Assembly (NCBI GenBank): GCA_023846275.1
Contig: CM043865.1
Span: 8,792,068 to 8,856,067, forward strand
Reading direction: 5' to 3'
DNA: 64,000 nucleotides
Source: Vanilla planifolia
Lineage: Eukaryota; Streptophyta; Magnoliopsida; Asparagales; Orchidaceae
The notes beneath the pieces were generated by a model, which saw nothing but the letters and a program-made list of their open reading frames with translations, was not told where the DNA came from and did no database searches. The translations under genes and the position numbers were made by a program. Below, piece by piece: positions 24,949 through 36,627 of the stretch (within the stretch, counting starts at the first letter, position 1; each line of letters opens with the position of its first letter).

Positions 24949-25497
24949 TGAATTGTGTATTTAAAATTTTATGAATTTAGAAATTAAACTTAAAAACCTT
25001 TAAGCAAGAGTAAAGAGAGTTGAACACACAAATTTTTAAGTGGTTCGACTCAAAACCGAGTCTACGTCCACCCCCAACCGGTGTTGGGAAAAATCCACTA
25101 AATGCACCGATTACAAGTGAGGTTTTTCGTACGGTTCACCTCAAACCTACTTGGGATTTTTACTACGGCTAATCCCAAACCTACTTGAGTTTTTACCGGG
25201 CTCAACTCAAACCCGGGGCTTTAGCACTACTGCTGGGATGCCCTTGCCCCAAAACGAAAAGTACAACGATTGGTAAAAAACTTAAGAGAATAGGAGAAAA
25301 GAGGAGGCACACACAATCGACAAATTAGAGGGATAGAAATTGAGAAATAATTGAAAAACCTCTAATTCCAATAGGCTTCTTGCTGCTTTGCTTTTTGAGC
25401 TTGGATGCACCGTTTTTGCTTGAGTGCTCGAATTTTGAGATCTGAAATCTTTGGAAAATTTAGCAAAGGTTAAACTAAAAAATACATCAATTTTTCC

Positions 25498-25505
25498 TAT
25501 TTATA
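25498..25505 (-). promoter_or_regulatory. TATA box of the solo LTR
   Basis: TATAAATA on the minus strand, in context CTTTATAAATAGG, about 600 bases from the LTR 3' end. Its position matches the TATA box of the related LTR at 20949-20956. Confidence 0.6.
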
Positions 25506-25785
25506 AAGCTCAAATTTGAGCTCTAAAAACACCCCCAACGGCTCCAAAAATTAATTAGCCGTTTGGGCAACAGACGGAAAGCAGCCACCGTTCGATCCAG
25601 GCCCAAAAACGAACGACGCAGATTGATTTACGCATTTTACAGTTCGGGCTTAATCCAGAGCGTTGGATCCGGGCGCAAAGATGAACGACACAGATTTTAC
25701 CTTACGGGATGAATCCTGTGTGTTGGATCCGGGCGGGCTTGATCTGAGCCATTGGATCCCGCGAAGGCTGAAACTAGGATTTTTA

Positions 25786-25826
25786 GTCCCACATTGCGTA
25801 TGCGGAATGTTGGAGTGCTATATAAG
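25786..25826 (+). promoter_or_regulatory. snRNA-type upstream element plus TATA box
   Basis: GTCCCACATTG (25786-25796) matches the plant snRNA upstream sequence element RTCCCACATCG at 10 of 11 positions, the mismatch being a CG-to-TG change. TATATAAG follows at 25819-25826, leaving 22 bases between. Plant Pol III snRNA promoters use a spacing near 23-24, Pol II ones about 10 more. No U1-U6, 7SL or U3 RNA start is recognisable downstream, so this may simply be a plus-strand promoter in the LTR or a captured fragment. Confidence 0.5.
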
Positions 25827-26608
25827 AAATCCACCCTGTTTACATTGCGAGCCTCTTTATGGTTGGCTCCCCCCTTCCTTGACCAGGACTTGATCACCTA
25901 GTTCGGGTTGACTTAGCCAAGCATTGTTCATTGACTATTGACCGTGCTCATTTCGGCGGGCTTTGGGCTGGCTTGGCTCGGCCTTCTCGGGTCAACCAAA
26001 TTTTTATTTTTAAATTAAATTTTTAATTTCTAAAAGACCTGGATGGGCTGTTTTCGCGCCGGGTCGACCCGCCCATTGCTATAGTGCATTTTCCTGAGAT
26101 TTCAGCTGTTTTAGGGTATTTTTGACGAATTTTTGTGCCAAAAATTTGAATATAAGTGTATAAAGATAATTTTATATTCTTATAGTATTATAAGTTATTT
26201 AAATAGCTATGAAAATAAATTCATAAAAAACAATTCCAAAGCAATATTAAAAAATCAAATACCAATGTCTATACATTTTGTCAAATATGCTTAGCCCAAA
26301 AATCAAAATTCAGTATTAAATAACTTTATAATATTTTTAAATGTTAATACTACTAGTGTGTCTCATAATCTCAAAGTTTGGACATATCAAATTCAAGAGA
26401 AATAAAAAGAAATTCAATTATAAAAAATCTTGTGCATGTCTCAAATTTCCTTGAAGTATGTCATGACCTCAAGGCCCTTAGAGACCATTATTTTAGACAT
26501 CTAAAATACATAGTTTGATTTAATTAATTAGTAACAATTTTACTTAAAATCAAGTCCAGATAAAATATACACATTTATGCTTGACTCATCAAACACAAGG
26601 GTGTAACA

Positions 26609-27550
26609 GGTAACGATAAGTACTATCTATAAATTATTTTGAGGCAATAACTTGAGAAGTTTTTTTGAGAATTTTCAAAAAATTTTATTAAATAAAATTT
26701 GTTTAAGAATTTCCTTATTTATAATTATTTTATAATGACTAAAAGCACTTAGTAAACACCAAATTAGTTGTTACCAATCTATTAATTTTTTATAATAAAT
26801 TTGGAAATTTATATTCAAATAAAATTTTCTAGTAACTTCAAATAATGGCTAAAAGAGCTGTTGCATTAAGCCATTGGATCAGAACAATTCTTAGCCATTC
26901 GTTCATAAAAGTTGTGCGATCAGACGAATGTAGTTTTAACAAACACCTTTTAAAAATATGAAATTGATTTGGGTCATTAGATGTGATGGTGAGATTTAAC
27001 TTTAAGTGGATGAAATACAGACTATGCCATCACAAAATTATGTGATTAAATGGCTAACAAAATTAGTAATTTTGATAAATCAACTGAGGCAATGACCATT
27101 CTAATTAGGTTTTTTGCTTACTTTTTTTTATTTAAATTATTTATTTTTGAAAAAAAATTTAAATATGATCAAATAATTCTTAAGATATCAAGACTAAGGA
27201 TATTGGATCAAAGATTTTGGAAATTAAATTGAATTAAGTTTTTCAATATCTTAAATGAATAATTTTAATCGAGCTTAATATTCTAAAAATAGAATTGAAC
27301 TATCTAAAAATAATGTCAAAATATATCTCTTAGTAGTTTGTCACTTTAACCAATATAATTTTCATGATATTTTACTTTTGCTCTTCTTCTTCTTTAAATT
27401 CTTCATACGAGCATCAACTATTTAGAATCTTAAAATTTATTAAACCAAATTTATTAAAAATACTCAAGATTTATTATTATAAAAAATAGAATGACTAGAA
27501 GTTAATATCACAATGAATTATACTAATGATTTAAGTTTTACAAAAAAATT
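26609..27550. other. AT-rich stretch between LTR and gypsy tail
   Basis: No coding or clear repeat structure. By position it belongs to the DNA inserted into the outer gypsy element or to decayed pol sequence. Confidence 0.35.
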
Positions 27551-27651
27551 AAATTCAGAAAGAAGCTATTATTGAAGTGGAATCACATATCATAGTGAAG
27601 TTTGCTAAGTTTTTTTAAATATTAAGACAAAAGATTACAAGGTAGGGAGAT
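27551..27651 (+). mobile_element. 3' tail of the interrupted gypsy pol and polypurine tract
   Basis: The short reading EVESHIIVKFAKFF resembles the EATWE...YPxLF end of chromodomain gypsy integrases. AAGGTAGGGAGA directly precedes the LTR start at 27652 and serves as polypurine tract. It appears to complete the pol remnant at 22630-24490, now about 3 kb away. Confidence 0.55.
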
Positions 27652-29200
27652 TGTAACATACTAAGTTTTTTTGTATAATATATTATAAATAATGAGATTA
27701 AATTAAAATAAATATAAATATTATTACTTTGATGAAACAAAGTTTGTATCTTAATTTTTTTATTATAGATTACAATATTACTATTTTAATAAGTATATTG
27801 GATGGTGTGCCATGTAGCAAAATGTGTCTAGAATTTTGAATTAAGTATATTTAGTTATAGACTTTTAAAATAAAGAGCACAAATGTCATTTTGGGATTTG
27901 TTGAGGACAAGTAAGTAATTTTGCAATTTAATCTTCCACCTCCTTAATGATAGGATATGTAATAAGCTAGATATGTTAGGATGAGAGTTTATAAGTTTAA
28001 GATCTAAGGAAATGAATAAATAAAGGAAAAAAAGTGAAGGAGAAACTTAAAGCAAGAGAAAGGAGAGAAGAGAAGGTAAGAAAGGGCTATTGGTTACAAG
28101 AAGATTTGAAATAATAAAATAAAAAAATTATCTATTATAAATACGAGGTTGCTATTAGAGCTAGAAGAGGAGATGAAGTTACTTTCTCAAGAAAAATAAG
28201 AATAATAGGGTTGCAATTGCTATTGGTAAAGTTGAATAATCAGATATAAGAAGGAAATTAAAATTTCTTTTATTATGTTATCAATATGATATATAGTTAG
28301 AGATGATTTTAGTACATCTGAAAGTTTTACAATTAGAGTGTTTGAGTTTAAACAAAATTTGGAATTTAATTGAAAATAAAACTAGAAGTTTTGTAGTTGT
28401 TATTTCTATTTGAGAAGAGAATGTGTCATTTTTTAGCTACAATACATGATATGTTATGTTTAAGTCAATGCAAAGAGCAAGGTATTCATAAGATTAATTA
28501 GGATTAGTATAATATGGTTAGAGAGAATGTTAGCACTTTTCAAAGTATAGAGATACAATGTTTAAGTTTTTATATATTCTAGAATTAAATTAAGAAGAAA
28601 ACTTACAGTCATGTAGTTCTTATTTTAGTCTAGGAAGAGATTTTACCATATGTTAGCCACAATCTATGATACATTATGTTTAAGTGACAGAGAAAGTATG
28701 TATATGGTCAATTGTAGTTAGCATAAATTTTCTTAAACTAGATATAACATATATTAGTTTCAGCATAAGTGTGTTACCTAGATGTCAATATGAGTGAGGG
28801 ATAATTATAATCTATTTGAAGAAAAAAATATAATATATTAAATTATGTTTATCATGTGTTAGATATAATGTTTGATATGTTAGGTTATGAAACAATAATG
28901 AGTAAGGGAGGTAAAGTAGTATTGGGGCAACTATAAAGTAGCTTTATATGAAATATATAATGTGTTAAGTACAATATATAGTATATTGTAATGTAGTAAG
29001 AGAAAAATTTAGAGATATTATTTTGAGTCAAACAATCATTAAAGAGTGTGTGAAATATATTAAAAGAGAACTAGAAAAGGTATTTTTACATCATATTCAA
29101 GTCAATCTGTAAATATGATATGCATATAATATTAAATTAATTCATGACATAGTCTATCATTGACATATTTTCACATATCTTTTATTATTTATTTTACCTT
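27652..29200 (+). mobile_element. 3' LTR of the interrupted gypsy element
   Basis: Starts TGTAACATACTAAG after a polypurine tract; TGTAACA starts are common for Del/Tekay-type LTRs. It includes a TATA-like TTATAAGTTTAAG near 27990 and a purine-rich leader near 28020-28090. The right border is not resolved; internal repeats follow. Confidence 0.5.
28430..29010 (+). repeat. Diverged tandem repeat within the gypsy LTR
   Basis: A block of the form AGCTACAATACATGATATGTTATGTTTAAG recurs at about 28436, 28656, 28858 and 28964 in increasingly altered form. Spacing is irregular (220, 202, 106). Confidence 0.5.
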
Positions 29201-29327
29201 GATATTGAGCATAGATATCCTTGAGGTTAGATGATGTCTTCTTTGGATGCTATTACATGGTTTAAATGGTAATTAATGCACATACATTTAGTTATGCATA
29301 TAATAATAAACTTTAGTCATATATACA

Positions 29328-31020
<1,693 letters not shown>

Positions 31021-31021
31021 G

Positions 31022-31307
31022 TAGATATAAAAGCCTCTTGCAATAAAGTAAAAGCAGGGAGATTATTCTTTATGATCTTGTTTTGACAAATTAGAGTTCT
31101 AAAAAGTTAGCCATAAGGGATCAAAAGCTATGATTTTTTTATATCTATCCCTATATCTCTTTAGTATTCTTATGCAATTGTTTGTTTGCTTCTCTCTTAT
31201 TTACTTTATCCACATTGTCATAATGCACAAAGATCCAAGAAAATACCAACTTATATGAGGCTAAGAAGAGCAATAAGATGAAGGGAGAAATCATCTAGTA
31301 TTAGAGT
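31022..31307 (+). mobile_element. LTR R-U5 end with primer-binding site
   Basis: ATATAAAAGCCTCTTGCAATAAAG (TATA box and leader, about 31025) is followed 270 bases later by a CA end (31293) and TAGTATTAGAGTC (31296-31308), a transition-decayed copy of the initiator-Met tRNA primer site. This is a third retroelement, plus orientation; its interior is not recognisable downstream. Confidence 0.5.
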
Positions 31308-31308
31308 C

Positions 31309-32323
31309 AAGTATTCTAAGACTTGTGTGGTACTTACAGAAAGGTAAACAAGAGAGAGAAGCCACATAATCCTATAATGGGTTGAAGGAGATGATTTTTA
31401 CAAAAAAAAGTGCATGACACATATTGTAGGGCCTAGTTGATTATTAGAATAGTAGATTGTATAATAAATGCAAAATAATAGAAGCTTTGTGATTAGGACC
31501 TAATGTATACCCATCTTAAATCTTCTCTTAAGATACATCATATCCCTCAGATCATCATCTAAGGTGTCATCTCATGGCCTAAGAACCTAGTTATGATCAT
31601 TCATGATCTTACCCAAAATGCTTGGCCAACCCAAGGGTCTAGTCAACATTTGTACCTTATTAGTTCTTTGATCAAACCTAACGCATCTCTAAGTCTTATT
31701 CCAAGCTCTCTAACCTTTTCATGAAGGTCTTAATCAAGGGCTTTGTCATCCAAAGTTTTATTCTCAATATGTATAAAGGCTCACCAAGTGGTATTACCTA
31801 AGTTCAATTTTAGAAACTTTATTATGAATTCCTTCCCCATAAATTATTCTTAAACCCTTAAGCATAATTCTAAAACTAGGCTTACATCATATAATAAGAA
31901 TCAATTATAAGACCTTAAATTCTAACCTTAGCCTTAGAACCACTAACTTTACCAAATCTCTTTGTTAGTTAACTGTATCCATACTCTTCTTCTGAGTCCC
32001 CAAATTGAGCCCTTTTAAGCTTTTCAAGAGCTATACATACCTTAGAAGCCATCTACATTCTCTTAAAGGTTGAACTCATTCCTCCCATGGTTCAGCCAAG
32101 TCATGGCTCAATGTTTCTCAAGTATAACTTAGGTAAAAGGATACTTGGCCATAAGATTCTTAGGATTTTGGCTAAATTTTTCAAATATCATTACCTAGAC
32201 TAAGATTTAATTTATTCACATGACATTTTACATACTTTTATTTATATTTTTGTAATAATAACACACATCTTTATCATGTCATGACATCTAATTGATTTGT
32301 AGGAATTATCATGCCTAGTAGTG

Positions 32324-32324
<1 letters not shown>
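31309..32324. other. Intergenic, no gene seen
   Basis: Moderately AT-rich noncoding DNA, C-richer between 31500 and 32120. No domain found in six frames. Confidence 0.35.

Positions 32325-32406
<82 letters not shown>
32325..32406. repeat. (AT)n microsatellite, about 82 bp
   Basis: Uninterrupted AT dinucleotides. Confidence 0.97.
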
Positions 32407-32407
<1 letters not shown>

Positions 32408-33159
32408 CCATGAAATGAAGTATCGATTTTACACATTTATTGGTTCATCATGTAATAAAATTTTTAGTTAATTATACACTCAATCAAGATAATGAATATT
32501 GTAAGTAATGTATATTATTATGTATCAAATTTACTTAGAAGGAAAAGATAGATCATTAGAGATCTTATTTTTTAACACAATATAATAGAAGAATAAGACG
32601 ACCATGTCTCAATTATTAGAGTTATACTTGTTACAATTAGCTCTTCCATAGTTTGAAGATTACATAATATTTATCTTACTAACACAAGCATATGGTATAT
32701 ATATACATACAACTATCAAGGAACTATAATTAACATATTTAGTAATATTTTACATGATCATATTTCAGTTAAGAGGTATCTTATTCATCAATCATAATTT
32801 TTATAAGTTCAACTTTCACATGTTATACTTGACAGGACAACTTTTGCAAGCATGTGATCATAAAGTTTACATTCCTAGTTAATATAGGAGTTCAAATTTT
32901 GCATAGAAATTTTAGCAATATTACATAAGAAATGAATGATAAACAATCCATTGCAAGCTAACAACAATTTTCTTTAGTTAGGGGCAAACAAGTTTTCTTT
33001 TTTTTAAAGTGGACCTGATAGAGAAAGAATATTATATGAGTATAATATTGATATTGTAATAATATAATAAGAAGAACTTAGGAAAGCTTTAGGCAAGGTT
33101 ATGAATCATTCAGTATAAAATTAGTAATTATACATGTGTGATTAATAAAATTTGAACAC

Positions 33160-34800
33160 ATCTTAAAATCCAAAGTAATAAAATACTAAGAAAACTGATA
33201 TAGAGGAGAGTTCACTTGACAAAAATCCTATGAAAATTAGATGATAAAAGGTGAAAAGGTATTCACATGAATGGATATAGCTATTAGAGATTCTTGAAAG
33301 ATTAGATTTATGAAAAGTCTTGAGAATAAATATAAAATAAAGGCTAATCATGACTTACATAATTTTTTAAAGAATTTGAGAGGTTCAATACTTAACCATA
33401 GTCAATAGAGAAAATAAAAGATTAAGTGAAGGTTTTTTTTCAAGAGATTTAGAAAGAAGTTATGCAAGAGGCTAAACAACCCAAGAGTGAAAAAAGAAGA
33501 TCTAACTTTGATGATGCCACTATAGGGGAAAGTAGGAGATAGGTAAACTTGTATCATATATATATGATTTGATTTATTATATATTATAATTTAGAGACTT
33601 TATTAATTTAAGATATATCAAATAAAAGATAATAGAAAAATTGGTATCATATGTATATAATTTGATGTATTATGTATTATATGTTAGATGCTTTATTGAT
33701 TTGAGATATATCAAGTGAAAGATACTTGTGCTAGAAAACTTATAATATATGTATATAATTTGATTTATTATGTATTGTAGGCCAAATGCCATATTGATTT
33801 GAGATATATCAAAAGAAAAAAACTTGTATAGAAAAACTTGCATCATAAGTATATGATTTGATGTATTGTATATTATAAACTAAAGGCATTATCAATTTAA
33901 TACATATCAAATGAAAGGTGTTTATGTATACAAACTTATTCAATGTGCATATGATTGATGCTTGATGCTTGATGCTTGTAGGATAGAGTTCATAAAGTGA
34001 TCTTTTTTCTTGACAAATTAGAAATGCTTACATAAAATTTCTTTTGCTATGATGATAATTGATATAATGTTAAAGCATTGTAAAGATTTAGAATTAATTC
34101 AAATCAATGGTGTTGAATTTCTTTGCAAATTAAAATGCTTACATTGTTGTTATGTTTTCATGATGATTGAGCATACATTGGTTTTTCATTTATAGTTATT
34201 TCCATTCATGCTAATATCAATTTTTATGTTTATTCTCACAAAAAAGAAAATATAAGAAAATGTAAAGATAAGTGTTAAATTGCAATGAAAAACATATGAA
34301 AGAGGGAAAGAAATTTAAAGAGATAAAGAGAAGGTTTTGGTGAAGAAAATGAAATTTTAAAGAAGAAAAGGTGATTGGATGCCCAAAGTGATAATTATTA
34401 TTCTAGAATTATATATTTTAGAGATAAACAAAGGAGCCAATCATCTAGACAATTTAAGTTGGAATGATGATTCCTAAACATGCTTAATCGTTCATGATAT
34501 GATATTTCCCTAAGTCAATCCCTAAAAAGATAAAACAACATGATATAAGAGAAATTGCAAAGTAATAAATGGAAATGTGATTTCAAGTTTTCATATGGAA
34601 TTTTTTTGCCTTTGTTATTCACTACATTTTTCCTCATGTATTGTTGAAATTGATAATATGCAATTACTCAATAATATATTTCTTTATGTATTGTGCATGC
34701 TTTTGATACTAAGCCAGTGTTAATCAACTCATATCTCTTTTAGCTTAATAATTTTAGTTAAAAAAATACACTATATGAGATTTTAGGGAAAAAGGATCAT
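33160..34800 (+). mobile_element. Gypsy LTR copy, related to 53420-54910
   Basis: Colinear similarity with 53420-54910: GAATTTGAGAGGTTCAATACTTAACC (33372) against GAATTTGAAAGGTTCAACACTCAGTC (53659), a TGATGCTTGATGCTTGTAG block (33970 and 54122), and GATTGG..GCCAATCATCTAGAC (34375-34460) against 54465-54545. Both copies are LTRs or LTR parts of one family; the other copy follows a TGTAACATCCC start at 51792. Confidence 0.7.
33548..33965 (+). repeat. Four tandem units of 93-98 bp
   Basis: Unit starts at 33548, 33641, 33739 and 33837, with a broken fifth at about 33937. Each contains ATCATANNTATATRATTTGAT, a TATTATRTATT run and GATATATCAARNGAAAG. This array lies inside the LTR copy and is not evident in the copy at 53.8 kb. 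Confidence 0.8.
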
Positions 34801-36439
34801 TAAAACAGTTGATAACTTGACTTAGAATATGTAACATTTGACATTAGGTGTGATGATTTTCATTTTTTTTATATATAATAAAAAAGATATGTAATATAAT
34901 TTTATTCAATTATGTTGTATGAACATGTGCTTTCTTACAAATAATATATGGTTTTTAAATATTAGATAAAAGATGGTTTTAATTATTTTCATTATCAATT
35001 TATAAATGTTGGAAGAAAATGCTTCCACTATTTTAAAAGAAAAATTTTACATGACTTTTAAAGAGAAAAATGTAAGAAAAAAACATTTGTATGGTTTCAT
35101 AAGAGAAATGTAGAAATGGCCAAGTTGTGAAGAAGATTGCTTCAAAATGATTTTTGGAACAATGCAATGATAATTAACATGTTTGAGTGTTCCATTGGTG
35201 TTTTGAAAAAAAATCATAACCTATTTATTTAGGCATTAGGTTTTTTTATATACTATAATATTAGTTGTTTTTTTATGTAGATTGTTGTTATTGCTTCAGG
35301 CGTTAAGGGAGTTTTTAGCATATTTTTCACTTCAAGGTTATATTGCAAGAATGTGAATGAGAAAAAAAATCACTCTTCATATCTTATGAAAATAACACAA
35401 TGACAAATTAAGGTAATTATTTACTCTTCTAAATGATAGAGTTTTATACATTAAATAGGACAATGTGAGGGCATGAACTAATGTACACTAATATATTGCT
35501 TGTTTTGCATGTCATGGTAGCTCTTATTTTTGTTTTTGCATATTATAGTTAGGTTTTCTTTGGAATGATCACAAATTGTAAGGGAAACATGTACTGGAGA
35601 ATTTTATATGATCCTTAGCATGTAAACATTAGGTGCTATTTTGATGAGAAATGTGGGTTGATTAAGTTTTTACCTCTAATGTGGGCTAGAAAGATATTTC
35701 AACCTTAGATTAAGTATTACAAAAACATAATGGATAATCCTTAGGTTGTCTTGTGTTACATTCTACCTCATTATCGTCACAACGATGTTTTTTTTGGAAA
35801 ATATATATATGTGTGTATGTATATATATTTCATAATTTTTTATTTATAAAATTATAATTAAATATCTTAATTCATGCATGAGACAATATTAAGGTTTTTT
35901 TTTTTAACTTTTTTGAATATTTAAAAAGATTGTAAATCGTAAATTCTAATGAAATCCTCATCCAAATTTAATCGAGAGAATGAAAATTATCGCTTCATCA
36001 AGAAAACGAAAGTGACCTTACCGTCTAAGCTCAATATCAATAAAATAATAATTTAACATAGTAAAAAATATATATTTTTAAGTTAAAAATCATTCTTAAT
36101 TTTTAGCGGTGTCAACATTTTGCATTTTAGAAAATGATATTGGAAATCGTTCGGTGATTTTTTTTATTATTTGTTTTCTAAAGAATAATTTAAAATTCGT
36201 TTGATAATTAGAAAACGAAGTATCATTAGAATAATGTTTTATTGTTTTAATTTAATTTTTATTATATTTATTTTATTAACTGAATAAACATTTAGTTTAA
36301 ACAGTTTAACGAGCGGGATAATTTACGCTGAGGGTGCCCGATGTTGCTTCGTGGGCGGTTTGTATTGATTCCAAACTACCAAAATCAACAGCCCTCGGGC
36401 CTCAGGCGGAATTTCTCCATCTTCGTCCCAGTTCGCAGC
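34801..36439. other. Upstream region of the receptor-like gene
   Basis: AT-rich intergenic DNA, with the promoter and 5' leader of the next gene at its right end. GC rises sharply at about 36305. No clear TATA box can be singled out; an in-frame ATG at 36341 is discussed with exon 1. Confidence 0.4.
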
Positions 36440-36627
36440 ATGCATGCAGAAAATAGCCTTGCCACTAGGCGTCTTTGTTCTCCCCTTCTTCTTCTTCTCT
36501 GCACCTGGCCGCTCTTTGCGCAGGCGAGCAAATGCGATTTTAGTGTTACCCATCGGAACTCTGTCTATAACTACAGCTTGGCGGCTCCATCTCGGAAGTA
36601 CCCTCATGGCGCCATGAGCGAAGATGG
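36440..36627 (+). CDS. Receptor-like gene exon 1: signal peptide
   Basis: 62 codons plus two bases. From the ATG at 36440 the product begins MHAENSLATRR followed by a leucine-rich hydrophobic core and AQASKCDFSV, a good signal peptide. An in-frame ATG at 36341 would add 33 residues and bury the signal, so I prefer 36440. The donor is GAT GG|GTATTT at 36628; reading on gives an unrelated tail to 36754. Confidence 0.8.

Larger units (their letters stand above)
24901..26608 (-). mobile_element. Solo LTR of a copia-like family, 1.7 kb
   Basis: Bounded by TG (24901) and CA (26608) and by the direct repeat GGTAA at 24896-24900 and 26609-26613, which fits a 5 bp target duplication. In minus orientation it runs from TGTTACACCC to ...CACTTCA. 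A TATA box on the minus strand lies at 25498-25505. Its first 1.2 kb is much less AT-rich than its surroundings and keeps CpG sites, so it is younger. It starts with an edge-to-G-tract spacing shared by LTRs at 20344 and 40852. No primer-binding site or coding sequence adjoins either end, hence solo LTR. The family name is not recognised. Confidence 0.7.

Noticed and set aside
25842..26010. 7SL or U-type snRNA gene after the USE/TATA pair
   Set aside because: The downstream bases do not match the starts of U1, U2, U3, U4, U5, U6 or 7SL as I know them; kept only as a promoter-like signal.
36323..36607. Minus-strand frame over receptor-like exon 1
   Set aside because: Antisense shadow; low complexity and no domain.
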